A DNA stretch of 8,115 nucleotides from Lachnospiraceae bacterium (GCA_031285465.1 JAITWD010000012.1:1-8115), one strand, 5' to 3'; counted from the first letter of the stretch, positions 1-7,197 are shown. The notes: generated from the sequence alone by a model not told the origin. Translations and numbers: made by a program.

Positions 1-1550
1 TAACCGTGGGTTTGTTGGATATAGGCGGTCAGATAATCACCGGGCCAGGATATACCAAGTGATAGCCACAGCTTAAAGTAGTCACTGCGATGGGCATCCA
101 GATAGGTCGGATCGCCGGCGCGTACCAGTTCCTTAATATTGTCAGCAAAACCCGGATGATATAATGAAGCGACATGTGAGCGGTCCATAACCGCATCGAT
201 TTGTTGTGCTTGTGAGTCGGTAAGTGTCCGGTCATTATAGACTACATAGGCGGTCTGTTGCAGGGGAACCGAGATGCTTTCAATGAAATCGGGTTGGGTT
301 ACGTTTAGCCCGGTCATAACGGGACCTTTAACCACTATGACCGCAAGGAGGAGACCGATGTGGAGCGGTAGCATAGCTTTAAATTTATTTCGGAAAAAGT
401 ATAATAAAAAGGGCAGGGAAACAAGAAAAGCATACCAGCCGTTCGAACGGAACAGGCACATCATTAAGCCGCCAAGGAGGTAGACAAGGATATCATGATG
501 GCGGGTTACTTTTCGGACGATGCTGATAATAGCGGCGGCGCGTAAAGGTATCCTCCCTGGGATGGTCGATGGCGGTCGGCTAAAATGACCGGTTGAGGTC
601 AGATAGATCCGCAGTAAAGCGGTGGAAAAAAGTAGGACGCCAGCGGAAAAAAGGACATCCTTCCAGATGGTGACAGCATAAACCGCATTATAGGGCAAAA
701 AGGCATAGGCCAAGGTGGCAAGGAAACAAGCGATTGGCCGAAAACTCATTTTTTTCAGGGTGGTGACCAGATAGGCAGCGGTTAATGATAAGACCAGCAT
801 TTGAAAAACGGTGAAAAAGGAAACCGCTGTTGTCAGATCGTCGGTAAAGATCTGTCCGCAATGGTAAAGCAGCTTGATCAGCATCGTATGAACGAAAGGA
901 TGGTGATTGCTGTATGCCGTTTGCCCCAGTGCCTGCTCCAACTGATTCAGACTGTCGGGGGTAAGAATCCCCGGATAGAGGTAGAGAAACCAGGGAAGAA
1001 AGCCCAGAAAACAGATTGAAAAGGTGATGATCCCCAACCATCGCTCATAGAAGGATGAAAGCCGGGTAAAGAAAGGTTTGGTATCGGTCAACCGGTGGGT
1101 CAGAATGGTCATCCAGTGTTGGCGACGAAGCGCTTTTACAAAGAAGAAGCGTGCTAAATGGAAGAATAAGAAAAAGTATCCGCTGGCCGCCGCAATCAAG
1201 ATGATCATCTGAAACAGACGGTTTTCAAGGTCAGCAATATAGTGGGGAGCATCGACCGCCATATAGAACAGGGTGAACAAAGCAGCGAGTATGGAGGAGA
1301 CCACCGAAAGGGAGGGAGCATTATGATCGGGTATGGCTACTGAAGGGGAAGGGACGGTGTGCCCCAATGTTTTATAGCAATTTTTACTATGACGGATGAA
1401 CCGAAAACAAAAGAAAAAGAATATCCCTGTGACAATATTACCGGTAGTAAAACGCCCTGCCAGCATCAGTGCCCAGGTGGCAAAAAAACTTTCGACCAAT
1501 AGTAGCGGGGTGTTTAGACGATTTTTATTTATCCGGCTGTTTTTTCCCAT
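1..1550 (-). CDS. DUF6020-family polytopic membrane protein, C-terminus cut by window edge
   Basis: Reading the minus strand from ATG at 1550 gives 516 uninterrupted codons to the left window edge, so the C-terminus is missing. The protein is strongly hydrophobic with many membrane segments (for example about residues 38-52, 83-100, 114-138, 172-192, 242-262, 274-292, 298-315, 355-385 and 397-410). Recognisable landmarks are LYPGILTPDS (191-200), the Asn-His-His-Pro stretch in YSNHHPFVH (213-221), TIWKDVLFS (294-302), FRSNGWY (367-373) and ESISVPLQQTAYVV (424-437). These match my memory of the DUF6020 family, whose architecture recalls GT-C glycosyltransferases. The biochemical role is unknown, and a lipid-linked sugar transfer role is inference only. 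The start at 1550 is preferred because GGAAGAG lies six bases upstream; an in-frame ATG at 1565 has no good ribosome site. The gene is divergent from the glycosyltransferase at 1848. Confidence 0.82.
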   Translation of the reverse strand, partial: MGKNSRINKNRLNTPLLLVESFFATWALMLAGRFTTGNIVTGIFFFFCFRFIRHSKNCYKTLGHTVPSPSVAIPDHNAPSLSVVSSILAALFTLFYMAVDAPHYIADLENRLFQMIILIAAASGYFFLFFHLARFFFVKALRRQHWMTILTHRLTDTKPFFTRLSSFYERWLGIITFSICFLGFLPWFLYLYPGILTPDSLNQLEQALGQTAYSNHHPFVHTMLIKLLYHCGQIFTDDLTTAVSFFTVFQMLVLSLTAAYLVTTLKKMSFRPIACFLATLAYAFLPYNAVYAVTIWKDVLFSAGVLLFSTALLRIYLTSTGHFSRPPSTIPGRIPLRAAAIISIVRKVTRHHDILVYLLGGLMMCLFRSNGWYAFLVSLPFLLYFFRNKFKAMLPLHIGLLLAVIVVKGPVMTGLNVTQPDFIESISVPLQQTAYVVYNDRTLTDSQAQQIDAVMDRSHVASLYHPGFADNIKELVRAGDPTYLDAHRSDYFKLWLSLGISWPGDYLTAYIQQTHG

Positions 1551-1600
1551 TTTAATCTCTTCCATTTCTAATTATTAATATAGATTAATGTAAAAATCAA

Positions 1601-1629
1601 TATATACCTTATTAGCAGATCTTTGTAAA
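1601..1629 (-). promoter_or_regulatory. Putative sigma-A promoter of the DUF6020-family gene
   Basis: On the minus strand TTTACA (1629-1624) is followed after exactly 17 bases by TATATA (1606-1601). This places transcription start near 1594, leaving a leader of about 44 bases before the ATG at 1550. The region is very AT-rich, so chance matches are likely and the call is tentative. Confidence 0.42.
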
Positions 1630-1674
1630 TTAAATCGTTATAAAGATTACTTGAACATTAAAGCTTTATAAAAG

Positions 1675-1703
1675 TTGATTTTTTCAAGTCGATACATTAG
1701 AAT
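1675..1703 (+). promoter_or_regulatory. Putative sigma-A promoter of the glycosyltransferase/hisC-like operon
   Basis: TTGATT (1675-1680) and TAGAAT (1698-1703) are separated by 17 bases and point to a start near 1710. That gives a leader of about 140 bases before the glycosyltransferase. The same -10 hexamer, TAGAAT, is used by the promoter at 5840. Between promoter and gene I see only a 9-base direct repeat, TTGTATATG, at 1725-1742; no riboswitch or terminator is apparent in the leader. The short frame starting at 1709 shows no family resemblance and is not called as a gene. Confidence 0.48.
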
Positions 1704-1847
1704 AAGTAGTGACTGTTCAGCTACTTGTATATGTTGTATATGATAGGAAGGTACTGAACGGCTACAATAAATATATTAAAAGTGGCAGAAAAAGTCAATG
1801 TTGGTTTGCAAGGATGAAAGAAAATAAAGGTAAAGGAGCCATGCGAT

Positions 1848-2879
1848 ATGCAGGGGAGAAAAATGATTACCATCAGTCTTTGTATGATTGTTAAAAATGA
1901 AGCGGATATTCTGGCGCGGTGTCTGGATACGGTTTGCGATCTAATGGATGAGATCATTATCGTGGATACCGGTTCGAACGATGGAACCAAGGCCATAGCC
2001 GCCCGATATACCGAGAAAATATATGATTTTACCTGGGTTCATGATTTTGCGGCGGCCAGGAACTTTGCTTTTGCCCAGGCCTCCGGTGATTACATATATT
2101 CTGCCGATGCCGATGAGGTGCTTGATGATGAGAACCGGCAGCGCTTTAGGGAATTAAAACAGGTGCTAAGCGAGGAGGTGGAGATCGTGCAGATGTTCTA
2201 TGCCAACCAGCTTAGTTTTGGAACCATATATAATTATGACAGGGAGCTGCGTCCCAAGCTGTTTAAACGGTTAAGGACCTTTGCGTGGGTCGAGCCGATC
2301 CATGAAACGGTCCGTCTGGAACCGGTTATCTTTGACAGTGACATTGAAATAATCCACCGGCCGAAGGGGAGCCATACCGCACGGGATATTGAGGCTTTTG
2401 AGCGGATGATCAAAAAGAAGGAGCAGTTATCCAAGCGACTTAATAACCTTTATGCACGGGAATTGTTCGTGTCAGGTTTGGATGAAGATTTTCGGTCGGC
2501 CGAGGCCTATTTTGAAGAAGTGGCGGTTAATACCGACTGTACCCTCGGGCAGATCAAGGAGGCATCATGTGTAGTGGCGAGAGCGGCACGTTTGCGGAAG
2601 GACTACGCAAAGTTTTTTAAATTTGCCTTAAAGGATGTGGGCAGTGAGGGGAGCAGTGAGATCTGCTGTGAGCTGGGGTATTATTATCAGGAGCGGCGCG
2701 ATTATCACGAAGCGATCGTATGGTTTTATAATGCGGCCTTTGAGACGACGAGTAGCTTAAGTCTTCGATGTAGCGGGGTCATCCCCCTAACAGCGCTGGT
2801 AGAGTGTTACCGGCTTTTGGGAATGGATAAGGTTGCTGATGAATATCAAGAAATGATAGAGAGGATCGACCGACAATGA
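1848..2879 (+). CDS. Family 2 glycosyltransferase with C-terminal TPR-like helical region
   Basis: The 343-residue protein opens with a GT-A fold signature: ISLCMIVKNEADILARCLD (9-27), the nucleotide-binding loop VDTGSNDGT (39-47), DFAAARN (66-72) and a DxD-type metal/nucleotide-sugar motif DADE (87-90). Further family landmarks are RPKLFKR (135-141) and WVEPIHE (147-153). The remainder is helical, and ELGYYYQERRDYHEAIVWFYNAA (about 275-297) reads like a TPR hairpin. It is expected to be a cytoplasmic enzyme moving a sugar from a nucleotide donor to an unknown acceptor; the TPR-like part may recognise that acceptor (inference). AAGGAG at 1833-1838 supports the start at 1848, while family alignment and a GGGGAG four bases upstream leave ATG at 1863 (MITISL...) possible. 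Its stop overlaps the next start in ATGA, indicating translational coupling. Confidence 0.9.
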   Translation: MQGRKMITISLCMIVKNEADILARCLDTVCDLMDEIIIVDTGSNDGTKAIAARYTEKIYDFTWVHDFAAARNFAFAQASGDYIYSADADEVLDDENRQRFRELKQVLSEEVEIVQMFYANQLSFGTIYNYDRELRPKLFKRLRTFAWVEPIHETVRLEPVIFDSDIEIIHRPKGSHTARDIEAFERMIKKKEQLSKRLNNLYARELFVSGLDEDFRSAEAYFEEVAVNTDCTLGQIKEASCVVARAARLRKDYAKFFKFALKDVGSEGSSEICCELGYYYQERRDYHEAIVWFYNAAFETTSSLSLRCSGVIPLTALVECYRLLGMDKVADEYQEMIERIDRQ

Positions 2880-3934
2880 ACTGGCAAAAATATGTACGGA
2901 CGGTGACCCCCTATGTTCCGGGGGAGCAACCGAAGCAGGAAAAGATGATCAAACTAAATACCAATGAATGTCCCTATCCACCGGCACCGGGGGTTATGGA
3001 AGGGGTGACCAGACTTAATGGGGCATCACTGCGGCTATACCCCGATCCGGATGTGGGGGCACTGACCGGGGGTCTCGCCGATTATCACGGAGTCAAAAAG
3101 GAACAGGTTTTTGTCGGTGTGGGTTCGGATGATGTGTTGGCATTGGCTTTTTTGACCTTTTTTAATAGTGACCGACCGATTCTTTTTCCCGATATTACCT
3201 ACTCTTTTTACGATGTTTGGGCCAATCTGTATCGGATCGGCTATCAGACGATTCCGCTTGATGAAGATTTTCGGATGAGAGCGGTCGATTACCAGCGGGA
3301 AAATGGCGGGATTATTTTTCCCAATCCCAACGCTCCGACTGGGGTCGAAGAGGCTCAGAGTCTGATCGAAGAGATTGTCAGCAGCAATACTGACAGTATT
3401 GTCATTGTTGATGAAGCCTATATCGACTTCGGTGGGACCAGTTGTCTGTCATTGATCGACCGGTATAGCAATTTATTAGTGGTACGAACCTTTTCTAAGT
3501 CCCGTGCGCTCGCCGGTCTGCGGATCGGCTACGCGATCGGTAACGAGCGATTGATCGGTTATCTTAAGGATGTTCGTTTTTCTTTTAATTCGTATACCAT
3601 GAATCTACCCGCCCAGGAGGTGGGGGTGGCTTCGATCGTGGACGAGGGTTATTTTAACCAATGCAGACAGCGGATCATGGCGACGCGGGAGTGGGTCAAG
3701 GTAGAATTGTCCCGACTGGGTTTTACCTTTCCCGATTCCAAAGGGAATTTTATTTTTGCCACCCATGAACAGGTTCCGGCGGCGGAATTATTCGCCTTTT
3801 TAAAGGGCGAGGGGATATATGTCCGTTATTGGCAGCGTCCGCGGATTGACAATTACCTGCGGATAACGGTCGGAACCGATGAAGAGATGCGGGCGTTTAT
3901 TAATGCGCTTGAAGGATATCTAAGTAAACCCTGA
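2876..3934 (+). CDS. hisC: HisC-type histidinol-phosphate aminotransferase (PLP-dependent, class I/II fold)
   Basis: This 352-residue protein has the normal length and motif order of HisC, which converts imidazole-acetol phosphate and glutamate to histidinol phosphate in histidine synthesis. Seen in the sequence are KLNTNECPYPP (26-36), YPDPD (55-59) where the tyrosine reaches the partner subunit's PLP, NPNAPTG (150-156), VDEAY (178-182) with Asp179 facing the pyridine nitrogen, the PLP lysine Lys208 in FSKSRALAGLRIGYA (206-220), and RPRIDNYLRITVGT (321-334) with a substrate-carboxylate arginine. The start overlaps the glycosyltransferase stop by four bases. No other his gene is in the window, so paralogous use on another amino acid or phosphate substrate cannot be excluded. 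The last codons and stop lie within a 31-base tandem duplication. Confidence 0.85.
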   Translation: MNWQKYVRTVTPYVPGEQPKQEKMIKLNTNECPYPPAPGVMEGVTRLNGASLRLYPDPDVGALTGGLADYHGVKKEQVFVGVGSDDVLALAFLTFFNSDRPILFPDITYSFYDVWANLYRIGYQTIPLDEDFRMRAVDYQRENGGIIFPNPNAPTGVEEAQSLIEEIVSSNTDSIVIVDEAYIDFGGTSCLSLIDRYSNLLVVRTFSKSRALAGLRIGYAIGNERLIGYLKDVRFSFNSYTMNLPAQEVGVASIVDEGYFNQCRQRIMATREWVKVELSRLGFTFPDSKGNFIFATHEQVPAAELFAFLKGEGIYVRYWQRPRIDNYLRITVGTDEEMRAFINALEGYLSKP

Positions 3935-3981
3935 TAAGATCAGCGTTTCCCTAAGTAAACCCTGATAAAATCAGTATTTCC
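3920..3981 (+). repeat. Two tandem 31-base units spanning the hisC-like stop codon
   Basis: Unit one (3920-3950) and unit two (3951-3981) agree at 28 of 31 positions, and the first bases of a third unit follow (ctaaata, 3982 on). Each unit contains an imperfect hairpin, AAACCCTGAT / ATCAGCGTTT around a 3-base loop, better paired in unit one (one mismatch) than in unit two (two mismatches). Unit one includes the last four codons and TGA of the aminotransferase gene. The 31-base period is not a multiple of three, so the second copy is out of frame. No T-tract follows, so it is not a typical intrinsic terminator. Confidence 0.9.
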
Positions 3982-4007
3982 CTAAATAACGAGAAAGGTT
4001 AAAGTCG

Positions 4008-4796
4008 ATGGAGAAGGATAATGACATGTACCGCTCCTTTGCCGGGGTGTATGATCAATTGATGGCCGATGTGCCCTATGATGAGTGGAGTCGGCGTCTG
4101 GATGACTGGATCGGTCAGTATGGGATATCACAAAAGGGCCGGTCAAGTGAGGCTGATCTGGTCGTGGATCTTGGGTGTGGAACGGGTACCCTGACCGGAT
4201 TGCTTGCCAGGATGGGATATGAGTGTATCGGAATTGACAATTCCCAGGAAATGCTGACGGTGGCAAGAAAAAAGGTGGTGGACGCGCCGCCGCCGATCCT
4301 GTATCTGTGTCAGGATATGCGCGAGATGGAGTTGTATGGAACGGTCGGGACGGTGGTCAGTGTGTGTGACTGTTTGAACTATCTCTTAACCGAAGAGGAT
4401 TTGCTGGCGGTTTTTAGCCGGGTCAATAACTATCTCTATCCCGGTGGGATCTTTATTTTTGATTTCAATACCATTTATAAGTATGAGACGGTGATCGGTG
4501 ATACAACCATCGCGGAGAATCGGGAAGAGTGCAGTTTTATCTGGGAAAACTACTACCATGACGAGGAGGGCATCAATGAATATGATGTTTCTTTTTTCGT
4601 GCGGGAGCAGGACGGGCGTTACCGGCGCTTTCAGGAGAATCACTATCAAAAAGGATACAGCTTAGAAACGGTCAGGGGCTTGCTGGAACGGGCGGGGATG
4701 CGATTTATTGCCGCCTTTGACGGGGAGAGCGGCGGTGCGGTTAGTGATGAGAGTGAACGGATCTATGTGATCGCAGGGGAAGCCGGGAAGCAATAA
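4008..4796 (+). CDS. Class I SAM-dependent methyltransferase
   Basis: The 262-residue product has a Rossmann methyltransferase core: motif I VVDLGCGTG (52-60) binds SAM, GIDNSQEML (75-83) carries the acidic residue for the ribose, CQDMREMEL (101-109) corresponds to the adenine-contacting strand, and VSVCDCLNYLLTEEDL (117-132) and YPGGIFIFDFNT (144-155) are motifs IV/V. The N-terminal MYRSFAGVYDQLMADVPYDEW (7-27) and the C-terminal half (ENYYHDEEGINEYDV, HYQKGYSLETV) are typical of an uncharacterised clostridial family often found next to hslO (from memory). The substrate is unknown. Start choice is ambiguous: GAGAAAGG precedes ATG 4008 by nine bases, and GGAGAAGG precedes ATG 4026, where conserved sequence begins. 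It lies 73 bases after the hisC-like gene and 91 before hslO. Confidence 0.88.
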   Translation: MEKDNDMYRSFAGVYDQLMADVPYDEWSRRLDDWIGQYGISQKGRSSEADLVVDLGCGTGTLTGLLARMGYECIGIDNSQEMLTVARKKVVDAPPPILYLCQDMREMELYGTVGTVVSVCDCLNYLLTEEDLLAVFSRVNNYLYPGGIFIFDFNTIYKYETVIGDTTIAENREECSFIWENYYHDEEGINEYDVSFFVREQDGRYRRFQENHYQKGYSLETVRGLLERAGMRFIAAFDGESGGAVSDESERIYVIAGEAGKQ

Positions 4797-4824
4797 TGCC
4801 GATGAAGATTTTAATGGATTTTTC

Positions 4825-4851
4825 GTAACTATTCAGTACCTTCATAGTTGC
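4825..4851 (+). other. Short inverted repeat between methyltransferase and hslO
   Basis: GTAACTAT (4825-4832) can pair with ATAGTTGC (4844-4851), eight pairs including one G-T, around an 11-base loop. No T-run follows, so it is not a convincing terminator; it may be an mRNA processing or stability element, or chance. No clear promoter for hslO was found in the gap 4797-4887. Confidence 0.3.
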
Positions 4852-4887
4852 AGATTATAAATGAAGTGAAAACGGAGGAATGAAAAG

Positions 4888-5790
4888 ATGTCTGATATGA
4901 TGGTCAGAGCGACGGCTGCAGGAGCGCAATTGCGCGCTTTTGTGCTCACAAGTGGGGATTTGGTGGAAGCGGCCAGACAAGCGCATGATTTAAGTCCGGT
5001 GGCATCGGCGGCGTTAGGTCGGTTATTAACGGCCGGTGTTATGATGGGGGCGACTCTTAAAGGAGAAAAAGATTTGCTGACTGTACGGGTCAAGGGTGAC
5101 GGACCGATCGGCGGAATTACTGTGACGGCGGACAGTACTGGGCGGGTCAAAGGATATGTTGATCAACCGGGGGTGTTATTGCCGCCCAGCCGTGCCGGTA
5201 AATTGGATGTCGGCGGTGCGGTCGGTCGGGGATGGCTACAGGTGGTAAAGGACATGGGCCTGAAGGAGCCTTATATCGGGCGGATCGAATTGCAGACGGG
5301 GGAGATCGCCGATGATCTGACCTATTACTTTGCCACCTCGGAGCAGGTGCCGTCAACGGTGGGGCTGGGGGTGCTGATGGAGCGGGAAAACCGGGTCCGA
5401 TGTGCCGGCGGATTTATCATTCAGCTGATGCCCTTTGCAGAAGAGGGCGTGGTGGCAGAATTAGAGGAACGACTTAGAGGGGTGCGGTCGGTAACCGAGA
5501 TTTTGGAGGAGAATAATAGTCCGGAGTTTTTGCTGGAACGGTTACTGGGAGGAATGGATCCGGTGATCAACGAGCGGATGCGACCGGAGTTTTATTGTAA
5601 TTGTGATAAACGGCGGGTGGAGAAGGCGCTGATCGGAATCGGCAGGAAGGGGATAGAGGAGTTGATCGCTGAGGGGGAGAGCGTGGAACTTAAATGTCAT
5701 TTTTGTAATAGGGGGTATGATTTTACGGTGGAGGAGCTTCGGGGGATATTGATGAAGGCGGCAAGTACGAGTGGCGAGAAGAAACAGTAA
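4888..5790 (+). CDS. hslO: Hsp33 redox-regulated holdase chaperone
   Basis: The 300-residue protein matches Hsp33 throughout. It has the N-terminal substrate-binding domain with VRVKGDGPIGGITVTADSTGRVKGYV (67-91), the YYFATSEQVPS region (146-156), CAGGFIIQLMP (172-182), and a C-terminal redox switch of four zinc-binding cysteines: CxC at 237 and 239 in FYCNCD, and CxxC at 270 and 273 in KCHFCNRGYDF. In the family the reduced zinc-bound form is inactive; oxidative unfolding turns it into a holdase for denatured cytoplasmic proteins. All four cysteines are intact, so redox control should work. GGAGG at 4874-4878, nine bases ahead, supports the ATG at 4888. It is the last gene of the plus-strand run; no strong intrinsic terminator follows before the next promoter. 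Confidence 0.97.
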   Translation: MSDMMVRATAAGAQLRAFVLTSGDLVEAARQAHDLSPVASAALGRLLTAGVMMGATLKGEKDLLTVRVKGDGPIGGITVTADSTGRVKGYVDQPGVLLPPSRAGKLDVGGAVGRGWLQVVKDMGLKEPYIGRIELQTGEIADDLTYYFATSEQVPSTVGLGVLMERENRVRCAGGFIIQLMPFAEEGVVAELEERLRGVRSVTEILEENNSPEFLLERLLGGMDPVINERMRPEFYCNCDKRRVEKALIGIGRKGIEELIAEGESVELKCHFCNRGYDFTVEELRGILMKAASTSGEKKQ

Positions 5791-5816
5791 GGTCCGGCAA
5801 ATTGAATTTGAAAATA

Positions 5817-5845
5817 TTGAAATAAAATAAATTTTCTGATAGAAT
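5817..5845 (+). promoter_or_regulatory. Putative sigma-A promoter of the two-gene small-protein unit
   Basis: TTGAAA (5817-5822) and TAGAAT (5840-5845) are spaced by 17 bases, giving a start near 5852 and a leader of about 60 bases before the ATG at 5913. The position after hslO and before a strong ribosome site makes it plausible that the pair is transcribed independently. Confidence 0.6.
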
Positions 5846-5912
5846 ATTGAAAAAGCATGAATGAAAAGTAGTGATGCCAATAATGAACGCACACTTGTCT
5901 GGAGGTGATAAA

Positions 5913-6182
5913 ATGATGTATCCATATATGACGTTGGCTGATGAAACCGAGATAACGCACTCCCATATAATTGAGGAAAATAGTCAACAAAAAGTAATAG
6001 TACATTTTGAAAGGCCAACAGATTTGGGATTTGATTCAGCCAGATGTGAACTACCAGAGTATAAATGGATTCTTATTGAGGGCTATTCTGAGGAAGAAGT
6101 AGAAGTATTCAGACAACTATTACAATCTAATGCTCATCTGTTTTATAAATATGCTGCGTGTGGAGGGGTGGAGATTGCCTAG
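5913..6182 (+). CDS. Small conserved protein of unknown function, partner of a DUF4160-like gene
   Basis: The 89-residue product begins MMYPYMTLADETEITHSH, continues with a strand-rich part ending in VIVHFERPTDLGFDSARCELPEY (28-50), then an acidic helical part and SNAHLFYKYAACGGVEIA at the end. I recall similar unnamed clostridial proteins directly upstream of DUF4160 genes, analogous to the DUF2442/DUF4160 pairs, but no function is established to my knowledge. The start is set by an excellent GGAGGTGAT (5901-5909) seven bases after GGAGG; the ATG at 5871, though in frame, has no such site. It has no signal peptide or membrane segment and is probably cytoplasmic. Its stop overlaps the next gene by eight bases. 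Base composition is AT-richer than hslO and mntP, suggesting acquisition as a module. Confidence 0.75.
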   Translation: MMYPYMTLADETEITHSHIIEENSQQKVIVHFERPTDLGFDSARCELPEYKWILIEGYSEEEVEVFRQLLQSNAHLFYKYAACGGVEIA

Positions 6183-6453
6183 TTTATTTATCATTAGCGG
6201 ATATAAGGTTTATTTTTGGTCAGATGAAAAGGGAGAACCTATCCATGTGCATGTGGCAAAGGGAAAGCCCAATCCCAATGCCACAAAAATATGGCTAACA
6301 CAAAATGGTGGCTGTATATTAGCAAGTAACGGAAGTAAGATTTCGCAAAAGGAATTAAATGAATTAATGGACTTTATATCCGCGCAGTTTTTTCTTATTT
6401 GCGCTGAATGGAAGAAGTTTTTTGTTTTGGAAAAAATAAAGTTCTATTGTTGA
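6175..6453 (+). CDS. DUF4160-like small protein with TTG start
   Basis: Read from TTG at 6175 the product is 92 residues: MPSLFIISGYKVYFWSDE, then GEPIHVHVAKGKPNPNATKIW (20-40) with the conserved His-x-His, SKISQKELNELMDFI (54-68), and a helical end with ICAEWKKFF (75-83). The order of a strand-forming start, the P-x-H-x-H motif followed by basic residues, and a C-terminal helix matches DUF4160. TTG is chosen because a GGAGGGG precedes it by six bases, the family normally starts near this Met-Pro, and an upstream ATG at 6130 would add unrelated residues inside the previous gene. The 8-base overlap implies coupled translation. A toxin-antitoxin or nucleic-acid-related role has been suspected for such pairs but is not shown here. 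Confidence 0.75.
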   Translation: MPSLFIISGYKVYFWSDEKGEPIHVHVAKGKPNPNATKIWLTQNGGCILASNGSKISQKELNELMDFISAQFFLICAEWKKFFVLEKIKFYC

Positions 6454-6458
6454 AGGTT

Positions 6459-6516
6459 AGTTATTTATCACTTGAAAGTCACTTGCGGAGTAATGATCGG
6501 TTACAAGTAAATAACT
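6459..6516. other. Inverted repeat between convergent DUF4160-like gene and mntP
   Basis: AGTTATTTA-tca-CTTG (6459-6474) is complementary to CAAGTAAATAACT (6504-6516), giving 13 pairs with a 3-base bulge and a 29-base loop. Because the genes converge here it could slow or end transcription from either side, but neither direction shows a T-run, so it is not called an intrinsic terminator. Confidence 0.4.
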
Positions 6517-6563
6517 GCGAGATGTTCAGTATCGGGTTACAGGTTAATAACCCCGAGATGCTC
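6492..6563 (-). repeat. In-frame 36-base tandem duplication of the mntP 3' end including its stop codon
   Basis: On the minus strand unit one (6563-6528) encodes the true end EHLGVINL-stop followed by three codons. Unit two (6527-6492) reads in the same frame EHLAVIYL-stop. The first 27 bases of the two units agree at 22 positions; two of the five differences are synonymous. The second unit overlaps the inverted repeat at 6459-6516. Confidence 0.82.
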
Positions 6564-7142
6564 CAGAAGGATCTTCAACCCGATCAGGAAGAGGATGATC
6601 CCGCCCGCCAGTTCGGCTTTGGACTCGAGCTTGCTACCAAATAGTTTTCCGATCTTGACCCCACCGGTGGAAAAGGCGAAGGTGATGATACCGATCAGGG
6701 CGACGGCGAGGAAGACATTGACCTGCAGGAAGGCGAAGGAAATACCGACCGCCAGCGCGTCGATGCTGGTGGCGAGGGCGAGGGTCAGCATTTTGCCGGG
6801 TTTCTGGGTGGTGTCCCGTTGCTCGGGTGATTGGTTTTGGAGGAGTTCTTCCGCAGTGGGGACCTCCTCTTTTTTGAAGCTGTCACCGATCATTTTGGCA
6901 CCGAGGAAACCGAGTAACACAAAAGCGATCCAGTGGTCGAAGTTGATGATCCGATCGGCAAACCAGGTGGCAACGAAATAGCCGATCAGGGGCATGGCAG
7001 CCTGAAAGATACCAAAATAGAGCCCGACGGTGGTGGCATTTTTGATGGTGACCTTACGCAGGGTCATACCGGTACAGATAGCGACGGCAAAGGCATCCAT
7101 GGAGAGGCCAATAGCAAGGATCAACAGGTCAGGTAGGTTCAT
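6537..7142 (-). CDS. mntP: Manganese efflux pump MntP
   Basis: The 201-residue membrane protein is slightly longer than the roughly 190-residue norm and has the two-halved MntP fold with six expected membrane helices. Each half has its hallmark acidic motif: GLSMDAFAVAICTG (12-25, Asp16) and ATSIDALAVGISFAF (124-138, Asp128). GFLGAKMIGDS (78-88) and the polar linker at about 89-117 separate the halves; STGGVKIGKLFGSK (158-171) is also typical. It exports Mn2+ from the cytoplasm and protects against manganese overload. ATG 7142 is chosen because GGAGG lies eight bases upstream; an extension to 7199 would run into the leader terminator. Control is by the Mn2+ riboswitch in its own leader. The stop codon lies in a tandem duplication. 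Confidence 0.96.
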   Translation of the reverse strand: MNLPDLLILAIGLSMDAFAVAICTGMTLRKVTIKNATTVGLYFGIFQAAMPLIGYFVATWFADRIINFDHWIAFVLLGFLGAKMIGDSFKKEEVPTAEELLQNQSPEQRDTTQKPGKMLTLALATSIDALAVGISFAFLQVNVFLAVALIGIITFAFSTGGVKIGKLFGSKLESKAELAGGIILFLIGLKILLEHLGVINL

Positions 7143-7197
7143 TTTCTTATCCTCCGTATGATTGGGATGAATGTAACGGTTTGATATAGTATTATAC

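Noticed and set aside
1725..1742. TTGTATATG tandem repeat as an operator
   Set aside because: A single 9-base direct repeat in AT-rich DNA with no matching site elsewhere in the window; only noted in the promoter entry.
1709..1894. Open frame of 61 codons upstream of the glycosyltransferase
   Set aside because: No family resemblance and no convincing ribosome site, and it overlaps the glycosyltransferase start in another frame.
5799..5811. Small palindrome CAAAT-TGA-ATTTG after hslO as terminator
   Set aside because: Five AT-rich pairs with a three-base loop and no T-run are too weak.
5813..5853. AATATTGAAA repeated with a 30-base spacing after hslO, possibly a fourth 3'-end duplication
   Set aside because: Only ten bases match and the rest of the units agree at a level expected in AT-rich DNA; the stop codon is not included.
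5542..6018. Long minus-strand open frame antisense to hslO and the small gene
   Set aside because: The translation is low-complexity and has no domain; it is the mirror of two well-supported plus-strand genes.
6130..6174. Upstream ATG extension of the DUF4160-like gene
   Set aside because: The extra residues lie inside the preceding gene and do not resemble the family; the TTG at 6175 has the ribosome site and the conserved N-terminus.
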